Shown: piece after piece, positions 23,604 to 35,018 of the stretch | Layout of the letters: each line of letters begins with the position of its first letter | Numbering within the stretch: the first letter of the stretch is position 1 | NCBI GenBank assembly: GCA_003952965.2 | Contig: CM025856.1 | Span: 1,599,310-1,663,309, forward strand | From: Morella rubra | Taxonomy: Eukaryota > Streptophyta > Magnoliopsida > Fagales > Myricaceae | DNA length: 64,000 bases | Reading direction: 5' to 3' | Translations under genes and position numbers: made by a program | Notes under the pieces: generated by a model | What the model was told of the DNA's origin: nothing | The model's database searches: none | The model's input: the letters and a program-made list of their open reading frames with translations, nothing else

Positions 23604-26600
23604 TTAACTAGTGAATTAAATATCAGAACATTAAAGTATGTATAACATTGTGTGTGTATATATTAAATGGTACGTGCATAATAAGCATAATTACGTATAG
23701 TGTACGAGCAATAAACAATGTTTGTGAGGAGAATCCCCGCAAATGCATCCTAATCATCGTTCTTATCTTTGGCTTCTTCCTTAGCTTAAAGATCTTTTAG
23801 GCACCTATAGACTCGTGTACAAATAATCACTGTTAGCTTTTGACCTTTGACCGAAAGTCACGTGCGCTGCGCCTTTTAGTTCGAAAATGCATCTCGATGA
23901 TTTCGGTGACGCACGTGCATTCTCCTCTCCCGACATATATTAACATCATGATGTCTTTAAATGTTCATACTCTCTTTCACCTTTTAAAATTGTCTTTTGC
24001 TATGATCGAATATTAAAATATAATCAAAATCTCACGTCCATGGTACGAAAGTGAAACTGCGCAGTTTGAGGCGGGGGTTCCCTTTGACTGACGATTAAAG
24101 CTGCCGTCCACCTCGTGAGGTTTACCTTTTCTTTTTCGCAATGACACGTGTCATTTGCTAAATTGCTAAAAACCATACCCTAAAAAAAATTGGAATAAAC
24201 ATAAATTTAGAAAAAGTTGCATTAATTTAAATAAAGCTGGTGACCTTGCTTCAAACTGATTAGAACAATTTTTTTTTAATTTACTGCTTAAATTTAATGA
24301 TCTAATTTAGAGATAGATAAATATAAAATTTTATAATATTAAATATTATCGGTATTAAATGTCAATTAATATTGTTTATATAACATTCAATGTATATTAT
24401 TTTTTCTTTTCTTTCAATTAGACTATTCAATTCAGGCATTTGAATTGGAGATGAGCTTAATCCGCTAGAATAGAAACTTCAAACTCGTGAGTGATGGGAG
24501 TCTTCTAGGATTCTTTCTAATCTTTTCTTTTTTTTTTTTGTTTTTTTTTCTCAAGAGTTTTTAGATAATTTTCTCTTAATAAATCAGAATTAATCCACAA
24601 AATGAACTTCTATATTCTATTCATAGAAATTAGCCTATAAAAGGAAGTTCTACATTCTATTTTTGCTTGATTTTTCTTTGCTTACAAATTGGGTACATTC
24701 TATTTTTGCTTGATTTTTCTTTGCTTACAAATTGGGTACATTCTATTAGGTACTTATATGTATGGAATGGCGATCAAATTGACATCATATAAATAGAAGA
24801 AGAGAGATGGAATGGTTGGTCTTGAGGTTCGGCCGAACCAAAACTGGGATTGGACTTGAGGTTTCTTTCGTACTTTCGGTCTTGGTTCCATTAAGCGGGT
24901 TTGTGGTCGATGGAAGGAGCAACATTAGGATGTCAATAAGGCCCAAGCCCAGGACCAGGCCCAGAATCATTTGGGGTGGTGCATTTTGTTGGGTCGCTCC
25001 ATGTTTTAAATTGGGCCTCCTGATTGGAGCCTTCAAGGTCTTATTGTGCAATACCAACATAAAAGTGCGTCCTTCCCCAGGCGTCATTAAAGAATGGTTG
25101 GGCTTTCATATAACGTCATTTCACCATAAAATTATCTATATCCCGAAATATTGGGCCGGGCTAAACTACTAGAAACGAGGGCCACTAGTAGACCCAACTT
25201 GAATTGATTGACCAAAAAATTATATTTATGCGAAATGTTGGGCCGGGCTAAACTGTTAGAAACGAGGGCCTCTAGTAGACCTAACTTGAATTGATTTGCC
25301 ATATTCTCCTAAGATCAATTTTGTCACGATAACCTTTTGAACGTTTTGAGGGTTGGAGTTAAAGTAAAAATTCAGAGGAGTCAGTGACACTTCATCTTGC
25401 AGTAGAGTATGATCTGCTCAATGAAAAACTAAGGTACTTCAACTTAAAACCATTTTTATCTCTTCTACGCAATTAATTTTAGGATTACGATACTCACCAA
25501 TTTGTTATCTGAATTGGATGGTTTAATTCTAAGAGAGAAAGAGATAATAGTATGAATATTTAGGTAATAATGAGTTGTATTGGTATGCGTGTAGAAAATA
25601 TTAGAGTATAAATTTAGAAAGTTGATTTAAATTCTTAAATTTTTAGGCAAATGAACATGCCCTAAATTTCCAGCAACCTAAATGCTAACAATGAAATATT
25701 TATCTTCACAATTGATTAACTAAGATCCTAGATCTACATGATACTAATCAAGATAAAGATCAACACATGCAAAATCACAAGAACATCAAACAATCAAGAT
25801 AAAGAAGACACCGAGATTTTGGTTACAAAGTGAAAATCTAATGAGGTAGACTTCTCAAAAGACAAAAACACTCTGGGTGTAGATCACACACCAATCACTC
25901 CACTACGAACGTCTAGACTTTATAAGATGGTGATCTAAGCAAACATCCATTCACTTCAAAATCCCCTCTCTTCGAAAAGTCATCCAATATTCCTTCTTGG
26001 GTTGGTGCTCAGCACACATGTGACAACCAACAACTCTGGTCTTGTTCTTCAATGGACACTGACGAACTCGTCAGCACTTTTTCTCTGAAACCTTCAAGAG
26101 AAATCTTTCTTGAGAAGCCCTTCAAGAATCGTCAATCTTGTGATTCAATCTTTGTAGACAACCAAGCAGGAAAGGAAAGCACTTCACCAGCAATCTCCTA
26201 CTTTCATAACCTTCCACTAGAGGGAAGAAACAAGTCTCTCACACTCAGATATACAAAACATATCGTCTTTTGCAGAGAGAGAGAGAGAGAGAAACAGAGG
26301 ATATAGTAGTCTAGAGAGGATTTTAGGAGGCAAGTATATTCAATAATTCGTCAACTAAGGCAAAGGCTTAAGAATAGGTTAATATATTGTTTTAGTAAGG
26401 GTAGGAAGATAAAACGAAATATATAGGAGGTATGGGCGAGATTCTAAGTCTTTAAAACAAATTCTGGTAAAAGTCCATCAGGCTCATTGTAGGCTGACCA
26501 TACCAACAGAAATCCTCCAAAATATTTTGCAACACAATCCAGAATTTCCAAATACAACAAATAACCTTTCAAAAGCCTCTTCTTAATTCTTTTAGTCTCC

Positions 26601-28226
26601 ACAACCTTCATAAACTAGCCAAGTTGCTTCTTATATTCTAAAATGAAAAATAATTTATTAAAATACTGTTTTACCCATGGGAATAATGCCAAACTACATA
26701 AACATTCTCAGGATTGATTGTTAGTTTATGAGTATGAAGAAAAGCTTCCCCTCTTGAAGTTAGCTTTTGGGGTTGAGAAGGTCCAAAACCACTTAACATT
26801 GATATTGGAGCTAGGTTTACCAACAAATTTTTATCCAACAGTTTGTAAGAGAAACGAGTTGTTGCTCTCCAACTCAAACTCGATGTGCGAGGGGGAGATT
26901 CTATCTCTCGACATAGGGACAAGGTGCCATCTAAGCAACAATGTTGAAAAAAAAAAAAAAAAAAACAATTTCGAAGCTTCTCTTCGACATCATAGAAAAG
27001 AAAGTTAGCGTCTGTGACAAGAAATGTTTAAAAAAGCTCACAAGTCGCCATTCAATTGACATATCCGTGTCTACCAGAGGTAGTTATAGAAGTTAAAAAT
27101 TTGACATATGCACGGAAACAAAAAAAATTATCTGAAAAAACAAGAATACTGACTTCTTAGAATATAAATATGGGAGAAGTACCTGGATTGGAGACCGACA
27201 TGAAAAGGATGGGGGACGTTTTATGTTACGTGTGTCTAATGAACACCGGAGCTTCTCTGAAGCGTGGTGGATGGCATCACTACAGGACGGTCCATTCACC
27301 AGGTGAATCTATCTCTATGTAATTCTTTTGTAACTTCCTTCAATTTTTCTAATAAGAACCCTAATGGTTAATTACACCACTAAACAAGTTCACTGAATAA
27401 TTGATTACCATATATATTCTTGTTTTTATAATATTTTATAAGAAATAAGGTATTTTATACAATGAATATACACTCAGATGGGTTAATTTGTTAATTAATT
27501 TGTGAAAACAAAGAAAAGGCATGCTTCATGTTGACAATATTGCTTGGGGCAGAGAGGAAGAAGAGTGGGAATGCCCGATTCTAACCACATGAATAACAAA
27601 CAAAAGTAAAATATATATCTAATTAACAAATAAGAAATAGAGGAATTATTATGGTTAATGTCATAATACACTTCTTAATTATAAACCGAAATCAATATCG
27701 TCTTACTGAATTTTAAAACTGCGATTTACACCTTTTATATTTTGAATATGATAAATTCTCGTCTTCCATTTGATTTGAACCTTAAATCAGACCGAAAAAT
27801 ATACAAAATGACCAAAATACTCCATTCTAACCAGTAATCGCAGGAATAAAGAAGCATGAAATAGAGAAAATATTATTGTGCAACAGTATACATGATAGTG
27901 AGTTGTGAACAAATTTTTTTTTTTCACTATGTTTTATATTTAAAAACAATATGTTGAGAAAATTATTATATTAGCTTTTTAGAATAAATATAAGTCGGTC
28001 TTTAAGATTTCATAAGAATTAGCACTGATTTAACACGCAAAATATTTAAAAGGCGAATTAGGGCAATTTGTCAAACAGGTAGAAGACATAAGTTATCGTT
28101 TCAACTTTCAGCCCCCCTGCTTAGAAAAAAAAAAAACTTTCAGCCCCCAAGTACCAACCCTGTCGGGTATCGTCCAACGTTGAAGGCTGAGCCGCAAATT
28201 TGTGCGGTTGAGACAAAACAGAAAGG
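23604..28226. other. Intergenic part of duplicated segment, copy 2
   Basis: No protein gene is supported. It has the same 43-bp direct repeat (24652-24747) and 87-bp imperfect repeat (about 25145-25305) as copy 1. The hAT target site TTTGTAGA is empty at about 26150-26157. A GA microsatellite at about 26276-26293 is longer than in copy 1. Confidence 0.5.
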
Positions 28227-28299
28227 TGGAGGTGCGGGGAATCGAACCCCGTGCCTCTCGCATGCGAAGCGAGCGCTCTACCATATGAGCTACACCCCC
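28227..28299 (-). tRNA. tRNA-Ala (anticodon CGC), copy 2
   Basis: Identical to the gene at 16002-16074: 73 nt on the complement, acceptor stem GGGGGTG/CACCTCC with G3:U70, anticodon loop TTCGCAT, T-arm GGGGTTCGATTCCCC and discriminator A. It may be the same physical locus if the two segments are haplotypes. Confidence 0.96.
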
Positions 28300-29429
28300 T
28301 CATGAAACTCTCGTGACTTGTACTTATAGTTGTTATAAAAAGAAAAAAAAAGAATTGCATATTAACATCTATGTTTTCTTTTTCTGGTTCATATCACCCT
28401 CTATTTTAGTTAATACTATGATTTCACAAAAATTCCAAAAAGTTTAAGAAGGGAAGAATTCCACGCCGTGGAATTTATAAGCAGGAAGAGAACTACAAGC
28501 TTAAGGAAAGGATAGACTCTTATGGACCTGCTCGAAAGTCAACGGCCGTGAATCTTGCATCAGCCTAGAATGTGCGCCACATGGCACAGAGACGTGACCA
28601 ATAATATCTATTCAAAACTCAAAGTCTCAAAGATCGAAATCTCGGGCCTTATTTATTCTACTTGGGAAGAGAATAAATTATAAGATGATGCCTGATGGCA
28701 ACAATTTCAACTCTTTAGGCAATTGAAAGAGAGATAATTAATAGTATCTTCCATAAAGACGATGGGTACAATAGGTTTGTTACATTCTACTTCATTTATT
28801 AAATTCCTTAAGCATATTAAATAATTTATATATATTATCAGTCTCTTATCAAAGAAGAAACAAAAGATTATTATTTTATTATTAACAGAAAAAAGCTAAC
28901 ACCCATTACCCGGTATCCAATTTGATAGATCTTGTCTCAAACTATCCGTGTCCAAATAGATATCCTAAATATTCCTTCGGGACCGATTACGAAGGATTCA
29001 AGAAACCAACAAGAAAAGGTTCAAAGGCCGGAATGGAAAAGACATTTCCTAGAAGGTGAGTGTAGCAGGAAGGGAGGACCCGACGGTGCCATCCTCGCTA
29101 AGCCGTATGAAAAAGTCCAAACGTGGCCATCCTAGCTACTTTCTTAAACAAATAGGGTAAAGCCCTTTTAAATCTTCTAAAATACCTTTGCAAAGATATT
29201 CAATCCAGTACAGCACCCTTCTCATTCTCCTTCTTTTGCGGGATTTTCACACTAAACCCTTCAACGCGGTTTAGATTTGCCTACCTAGTTACCGTTTCAG
29301 GTCCTTCTCCATTTCTGGGTCTTGCCGGAATTCGTTAAACTCAATGTATAACTGAGTCAAACTCCCCTTGTTTTTTTTTTCCATCAATCGAAGGGGTCCG
29401 TCCGTCCGTGTAGTTTTGTAGCTGCTGCC
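28300..29429. other. Upstream region of the PUB50-type gene, copy 2
   Basis: Same content as 16075-17204, including the AATTCCACGCCGTGGAATT palindrome (about 28456-28474). No protein is supported. Confidence 0.45.
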
Positions 29430-32400
29430 ATGGATGCTCCAACAGAGAAAGTCTACGTTGCTATTGGGAATGATCTGCAAGATGGACGCAAGACCTTGGA
29501 GTGGACGATTAGAAAATGGATGTCCCATCCAATCTCCATAGTCATTCTCCATGTGACCAACGACATCTCCGTGGAGTTTGTTTACACCCCATGTAAGTTT
29601 ACACAGTTTAATTATTCCAGTTTTCTTTGCGTTTTTTGGATTGGATTTTGATGGGCTTTTATTGGTTTCGTCGTTTTGTTTCAGTTGGCAAGCTCCCTGC
29701 GAGTGTTGTGAGCGAAGAGAAACTGGAAGTTTTTAGGAGGTATGAGCAAGCAAAGATTGACAAGTTGCTGTCCGACTTTGTAACCTACTGTGGCAAGGTC
29801 TGGTTTCCTCCTCCACTTTATATCTTTTCTCTGGTGGCCTCCCGAGATTCTGGATCTTACCTACTTTACACCCCTAAAATCTTTCAGAATTTTCCTTTCG
29901 TTCATATTACAGGTAAAGGCCGAGATATTCAAAGTCGAGAAAACTGATGAACCTATGCAGAAGCTCATAGTAGATTTGATTTCTCGCCTCCAAATAACCA
30001 AATTAGTCATGGGGTTTACATTCATGAAGTCCTCGTCGTGGTATGCATTTTCCTGTGTTTCAATTTCATGGTCTCAGTTTTTGGTTATTTCTGGGTGAAT
30101 TTGCTTAATATCTGTCTTTCATTTTTTATTTCAACGATCCATAGGAAATCAAAGGGAACGATTAGCGGGTCATTTTACATTTATCAGCACAAGCCCGATT
30201 TCTGCGAGTTTTACATCATCTGTGGAGGAAAGCAGGTGTTACTCAGAGGACAAAACGATGAAGGAATGATGGAGAATGATCAAGGAGATTCGATTGCAAA
30301 AATGAGAGATAAGGGTTCCCTTAGAAATTGGGTAGGGAAAATGTTTTCGGATCGGACTAATTCCCCGGAAAGAAATTCTCGCCACTCATCCAATTCCTCC
30401 ATACAATTGGACTTGCCCAATTCAGAAAATCAGTGGGAAACCAATGTCCGTGAAATCGAAAGCTATTACCAGCAGCTATTGTCTTCAGAATTGGATGCAG
30501 ATGAGCCTGTCCAGGAGGATGAAAGTTTCCAGACAAGCCCAGCTGAGCCAGCTGATCATACGCCGGAACACGCTGATTCCAATACGGTAACTAAAATATC
30601 ATAGATATTTCTTTTCGAAATTTGTGGCTACAGTTTACAACTGTGTTATTTTATTGAAAGCTTTGTCGTTAGTTCCGGTTTGGACTCGGAGTAGGTGTAC
30701 AGAAAAATGATGCTTTTGTTCACCAAGTCCATTTCGCTTTTCCCCTGCACCGATGAATACTTTTCCCCTTCGCTTATCCTTTTTTTGACTCTACCAGCAG
30801 CGTGATAGTGATGGGATAATAGGTGGGTTTGGATGCCAGTGTACCAAGCCATTTTCTAGTGCCTTTCCTGTCCCCAGAAAGTGGGGTTTCCTTGTTCTGT
30901 CTTTTATAATTCGATTCAGTACCATTTCATATATAGTTAATTATACAGATTTTCTATTAATTATTGGTACAGAAACAGAATCTAGCAGAGAAAATCGAGT
31001 CTCTCAGAAGTAAAATTCATGAAGCCCAGCAGGCATTCCAGTTGAGGAGGAAAGAGACTAAGGACAACGCTGAAAAGCATGCAAAAGCCGAATGGGCCAT
31101 TTCTTTATGCGTTAATAGGGTAATATAAGCTTTTTAGTTTTCCATCCTTCGGTGCTTAATATAAATTTAGTTTGGTTGCTCAGACAAGAAAACAACGTAC
31201 AAATCCTTCATTTTTCTGCAGGCTGAAGAGCTTGAAGCTTGGATAAAAGAGGAGGTTACAACTCGAACAGAGTTGGAGAGAGAATTGGAAGCGGAGAAGG
31301 AGCACATGAACGAAGTGATAAGCGACATTGAAGAAAGCAGGAGCAGGCTAAATTCACTGATTCAGCTCCAAAACGAGCTCTCTGACAGGCTCCAAATCTC
31401 CACATTGTCAAAGACGCACGCCGAGGCTCAACTGGAAAAGGCAGTGACGATGAGGGCAGAGATGGTTAGGGACATTGAGGAGCTGCGGAGACAAAGAGAC
31501 GTGTTCAATAGGAGGATCGAGTTCTGCAGAGAAAAAGACGCCATTGGCATGGTCTCAAAGCTTAATGAGTTGAGTTGTGGTTATAGAGAGTATACGTCCG
31601 AGGAGATCAGATTGGCCACCGATGATTTTTCGGAGAGCATGAGGTTGAAGTCTGGTGGGAATTGGACGAATGTGTACAGAGGGCGTATGAAGCATGGCAC
31701 CGTTGCAATCAAAATGCTCAGCTCCACCACTGAACCATCCGAAGAAACTTTCCAATCTAAGGTAAGAAAATACTTGCCTTTGGACTATAATACAACTCTG
31801 CAGTTCTTATTATTGTCTCATTCCTTCACAATTTTTTTTTTTAAACTAGAGTATAAGATCGGATCGTCACATTTAGGCCTTAAATTACCAAAATCAATCG
31901 AAATGCACCATCTTATAAGACGTCAAAATCGTGTTATATGACCTATTTATTGGCTTAGTTATCACACATTTCAAATATAAGATCTAATTAAAGGAGGCAC
32001 ATTGAGAAATTTTAGTAGTTTAGACGCACACTGAGAAATTTTAGTAGTTTGATGGTTCAATGTAATCAAGTTAGTAAATTATGTTAAGACTAAGTTGAAC
32101 CCATATTTCATAGGATTAAAGTGATTTTTTAAAATAATATTAAAAGGAGGCAAGAAAAAAAAAAGGAGGCAAGAAACCGTGCACGCACAACACAGCACCA
32201 TCTTTTTTTAATTGCTTATTATATAGTGAGGAAATAAGATATTAAAAAACTAAGGGAGTCATTCTGCATATTTCTTAAATTAATTGGCATCAAGTTTATC
32301 TCTTCAATTTCTTTTTCCCCCTTCTTTCTCTAATTTTTCTGTTGCTTTCAAGAAATAGAAAAATGCTTGGTCAAAACATGATTGGTGCAACAGCTACAGA

Positions 32401-34280
32401 TTCGAATGAGTCCTCAATTTTGATGAACTAAACATGTTGCCCAAATTATGTTCTATCTTTGTATATTGGTTGACTATCAAATATGTTAGTGCAAATATAT
32501 ATAAACAATGCATTATTTAGGGCAAAATTTGTTTTAATGGAACACTCAGGATAGAGACTGGACAGCATAATCACTAGCCCGCAACTTTTAAATGAAAATT
32601 AATTAATTAATTAATCATTGACACAATATTAATTTTTCATCTCTAATTAATTATTTAACTATGTTAACCAAATCGTATTATTCTAATCATTAATATAGGA
32701 TTAGTTGACTCCAATATCAGATCTAGCTGTACTTGGCCTAAAGTCATGTGCTTCATGTGTTCCATCATCATGTTGGTCGGTCTCGAGTTCAGAAATTTGG
32801 TTTTGATAAGATATGAAGCTATCATTTATTAAACGTTTTGGGAAGAGATATGTTTTATTATTTAATTTTTTTTAAAAAAAGTTTGTAACAACAGAAGCAT
32901 CCGATTGATTACAAATAAAGAATTAGAAACTTGTGCGGTCTTATATTTTTAGATAAAGATATCATAACGGCAAGTATTTTCTGTGTGGTTGACCTTATAG
33001 AGTGGATGGATTTTTATTTGATATTCCTGGGCCCGGAACTTTTTTTTTTTTGTTTGGCCAATTGCTGGACCCTCTGCTCGAAGAAACAGAGAAGTACGGG
33101 GGCAATGGGACCAACACATACCTAAACCACCATGGTCCATAGATGTGGACTTGTACTTAGAAACTTAGAAGAGGAATTTTTTTTTAAAAAAAAAAGAAAA
33201 GAAAAGAAAACCCATATATTTTATATATAATCTGACTGAAAATTGACTATTTTGTGCAGGTGGATCTACTCGGCCATGTCCGACAACCGCATTTGGTCGC
33301 CATGATCGGGTTATGCTCCGAGCTGAAGTGCATTGTGTTTGAATACATGAACAATGGGAGTCTGGGGGACATCTTATCTTCCTCCCACAGAAGCTTTAGG
33401 AAAAGAAACCGGCCTCTCGGGTGGCAGGAACGAGTCCGGATCGCAACCCAGGTTAGCTCCGGTTTGTGCTTCCTACACTTGGCTCGGCCGAGACCCATGA
33501 TTCATGGCCGCCTCAACCTCTCCAACATTCTCCTCGATCGCAATTACGTGGCGAAGATCAGTGGTTATGGGCTCTCACAAGCCCACAACGAGAACGACAC
33601 GCGTTTGGACATTCAGGCTTTTGGGGGTATAATGCTGCATCTTCTAACTGGGAGAAATTGGGCCGGGCTGATTGATGAGGCAATGACGATGGATAGGGCA
33701 GTCCTGGCCCAGGTCCTGGATGAGGTAGGCGGAGATTGGCCGTTGGATTTGGCAGAGGAGTTTGTGGATTTAGCAATGAGGTGCTTATCCAATACGGACC
33801 TGAGCATGACAAGAGTAATGGAAGAGCTGACTAAGATGAAGAAAAAGGCTGATGAAGCAACGGCAAGAGGAGGATCTGAGGCAAAGATCAACGGCTGTGA
33901 TGATGACGAAGACTCTTACGATGTGCCCAGAGTTTTCCTCTGTCCCATATTTCAGGTTTTGCCCCTTTAACTCAGTTCAAAACAAAAAACAAAAGGGCTT
34001 AAAGTTTGGGCCTGTTCTGGGTCCATTTTTTCTGGGCCTTGTTGAATATCTATTGGGAATGTTTTTGGTGCAGGATATAATGAAGAACCCGCACGTGGCG
34101 GCGGATGGATTTTCGTACGAACTGGAAGCCATAGAGGAATGGTTAGCGACTGGGCATGACACTTCACCCATGACGAACTTACGCCTAAAGCATACACAGT
34201 TCACCCCTAATCATACCCTTCGTTCCCTCATTCAGGACTGGCAAAACAGAAGGTCCAGAAGCGCCTCTTTGGTGCATTAA
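29430..34280 (+). CDS. PUB50: PUB50-type protein: USP-like domain, coiled coil, pseudokinase, U-box (intact copy)
   Basis: Exons 29430-29592, 29685-29797, 29913-30040, 30145-30586, 30973-31119, 31222-31761, 33260-33955 and 34074-34280 sum to 2436 nt, giving 811 aa. The start MDAPTEKVYVAIG begins a universal-stress-like domain (about 1-180). A Ser-rich linker and a long charged helix (about 285-450, coiled coil) follow, then a kinase-like domain (about 470-720) and a U-box (about 735-803: FLCPIFQDIMKNPHVAADG). Plant U-box proteins of this layout are predicted E3 ubiquitin ligases. The kinase-like part keeps the VAIK lysine (K495), but HRD reads HGR (593-595) and DFG reads GYG (613-615), so catalysis is unlikely. 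In copy 1, one of the two bases GG at 33451-33452 is missing. The gene is convergent with the NAT gene, 738 bp apart. The closest family I know is Arabidopsis PUB50; PUB32/33-like is the alternative. Confidence 0.93.
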
Positions 34281-35018
34281 AATGCTTTGTATATAGTACA
34301 AAGAGTAAGTTGAGTCTTGTTGATTCCTCTCTCTCTCTCTCGGAATTGGGGTCTAGGACCTGGTCCAGTCCATGCTAATGACACGCCATTGACACGATTT
34401 GGTGTGAAGCAAAATGTTGGTTACCCTTCCACCTATGAATAGTGTCTATCAGATCACAATACAAAATGTTGCGTTTTCAGAGTGTAAATAAAATTTTCAA
34501 TCAAAATGAGAATTATAAGGCTTCTACACTTTGATCGACCCAAGTCAGCTTTTTTTTTATTTTTACTATTGATCGATGGAGGTTTAAGTGGACATTAAAC
34601 GTTGCTAATGAGGTAAGTTTGATCAAAGATGTTGCGGGAGAATGTGCCAGTTGTGACACTGCAGGGCAAGGGCAAATTCTACGAGCTTTTTAGTGTATGA
34701 TGACTGAACAGCAAAGGATAGAACTTCTAATGGGTAAACTTAAAGCTATTTGAAAAGAATGTGTTGGCTATTGATATAATTTGGAATCAACAGTCTTGTC
34801 TCAGTTGGAGTAGACAATCCCAGCAATTTGGGAACATGATAAATTTCAAATTTCTTGTGGGAAGATATTGATATGAATATTGAACTGATCTATTTCTTCA
34901 TCTCTCTGTACATCGCCCGCTCCACTGTTTCCCTAACCCACAGAAACCCAGGAAGTGGGTCTTTAAGCAGAGCAATTTCTTAAGATTTTTGACTGCTAAT
35001 AATGCTTTTTTGCACTAA
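34281..35018. other. Gap between convergent PUB and NAT genes, copy 2
   Basis: No gene is supported. It contains the 3' ends of both genes, with a CT microsatellite at about 34328-34342 and AT-rich sequence. Confidence 0.5.

Noticed and set aside
23065-23607. 180-aa open frame made almost wholly of X
   Set aside because: It is the N gap read as coding; there is no sequence there.
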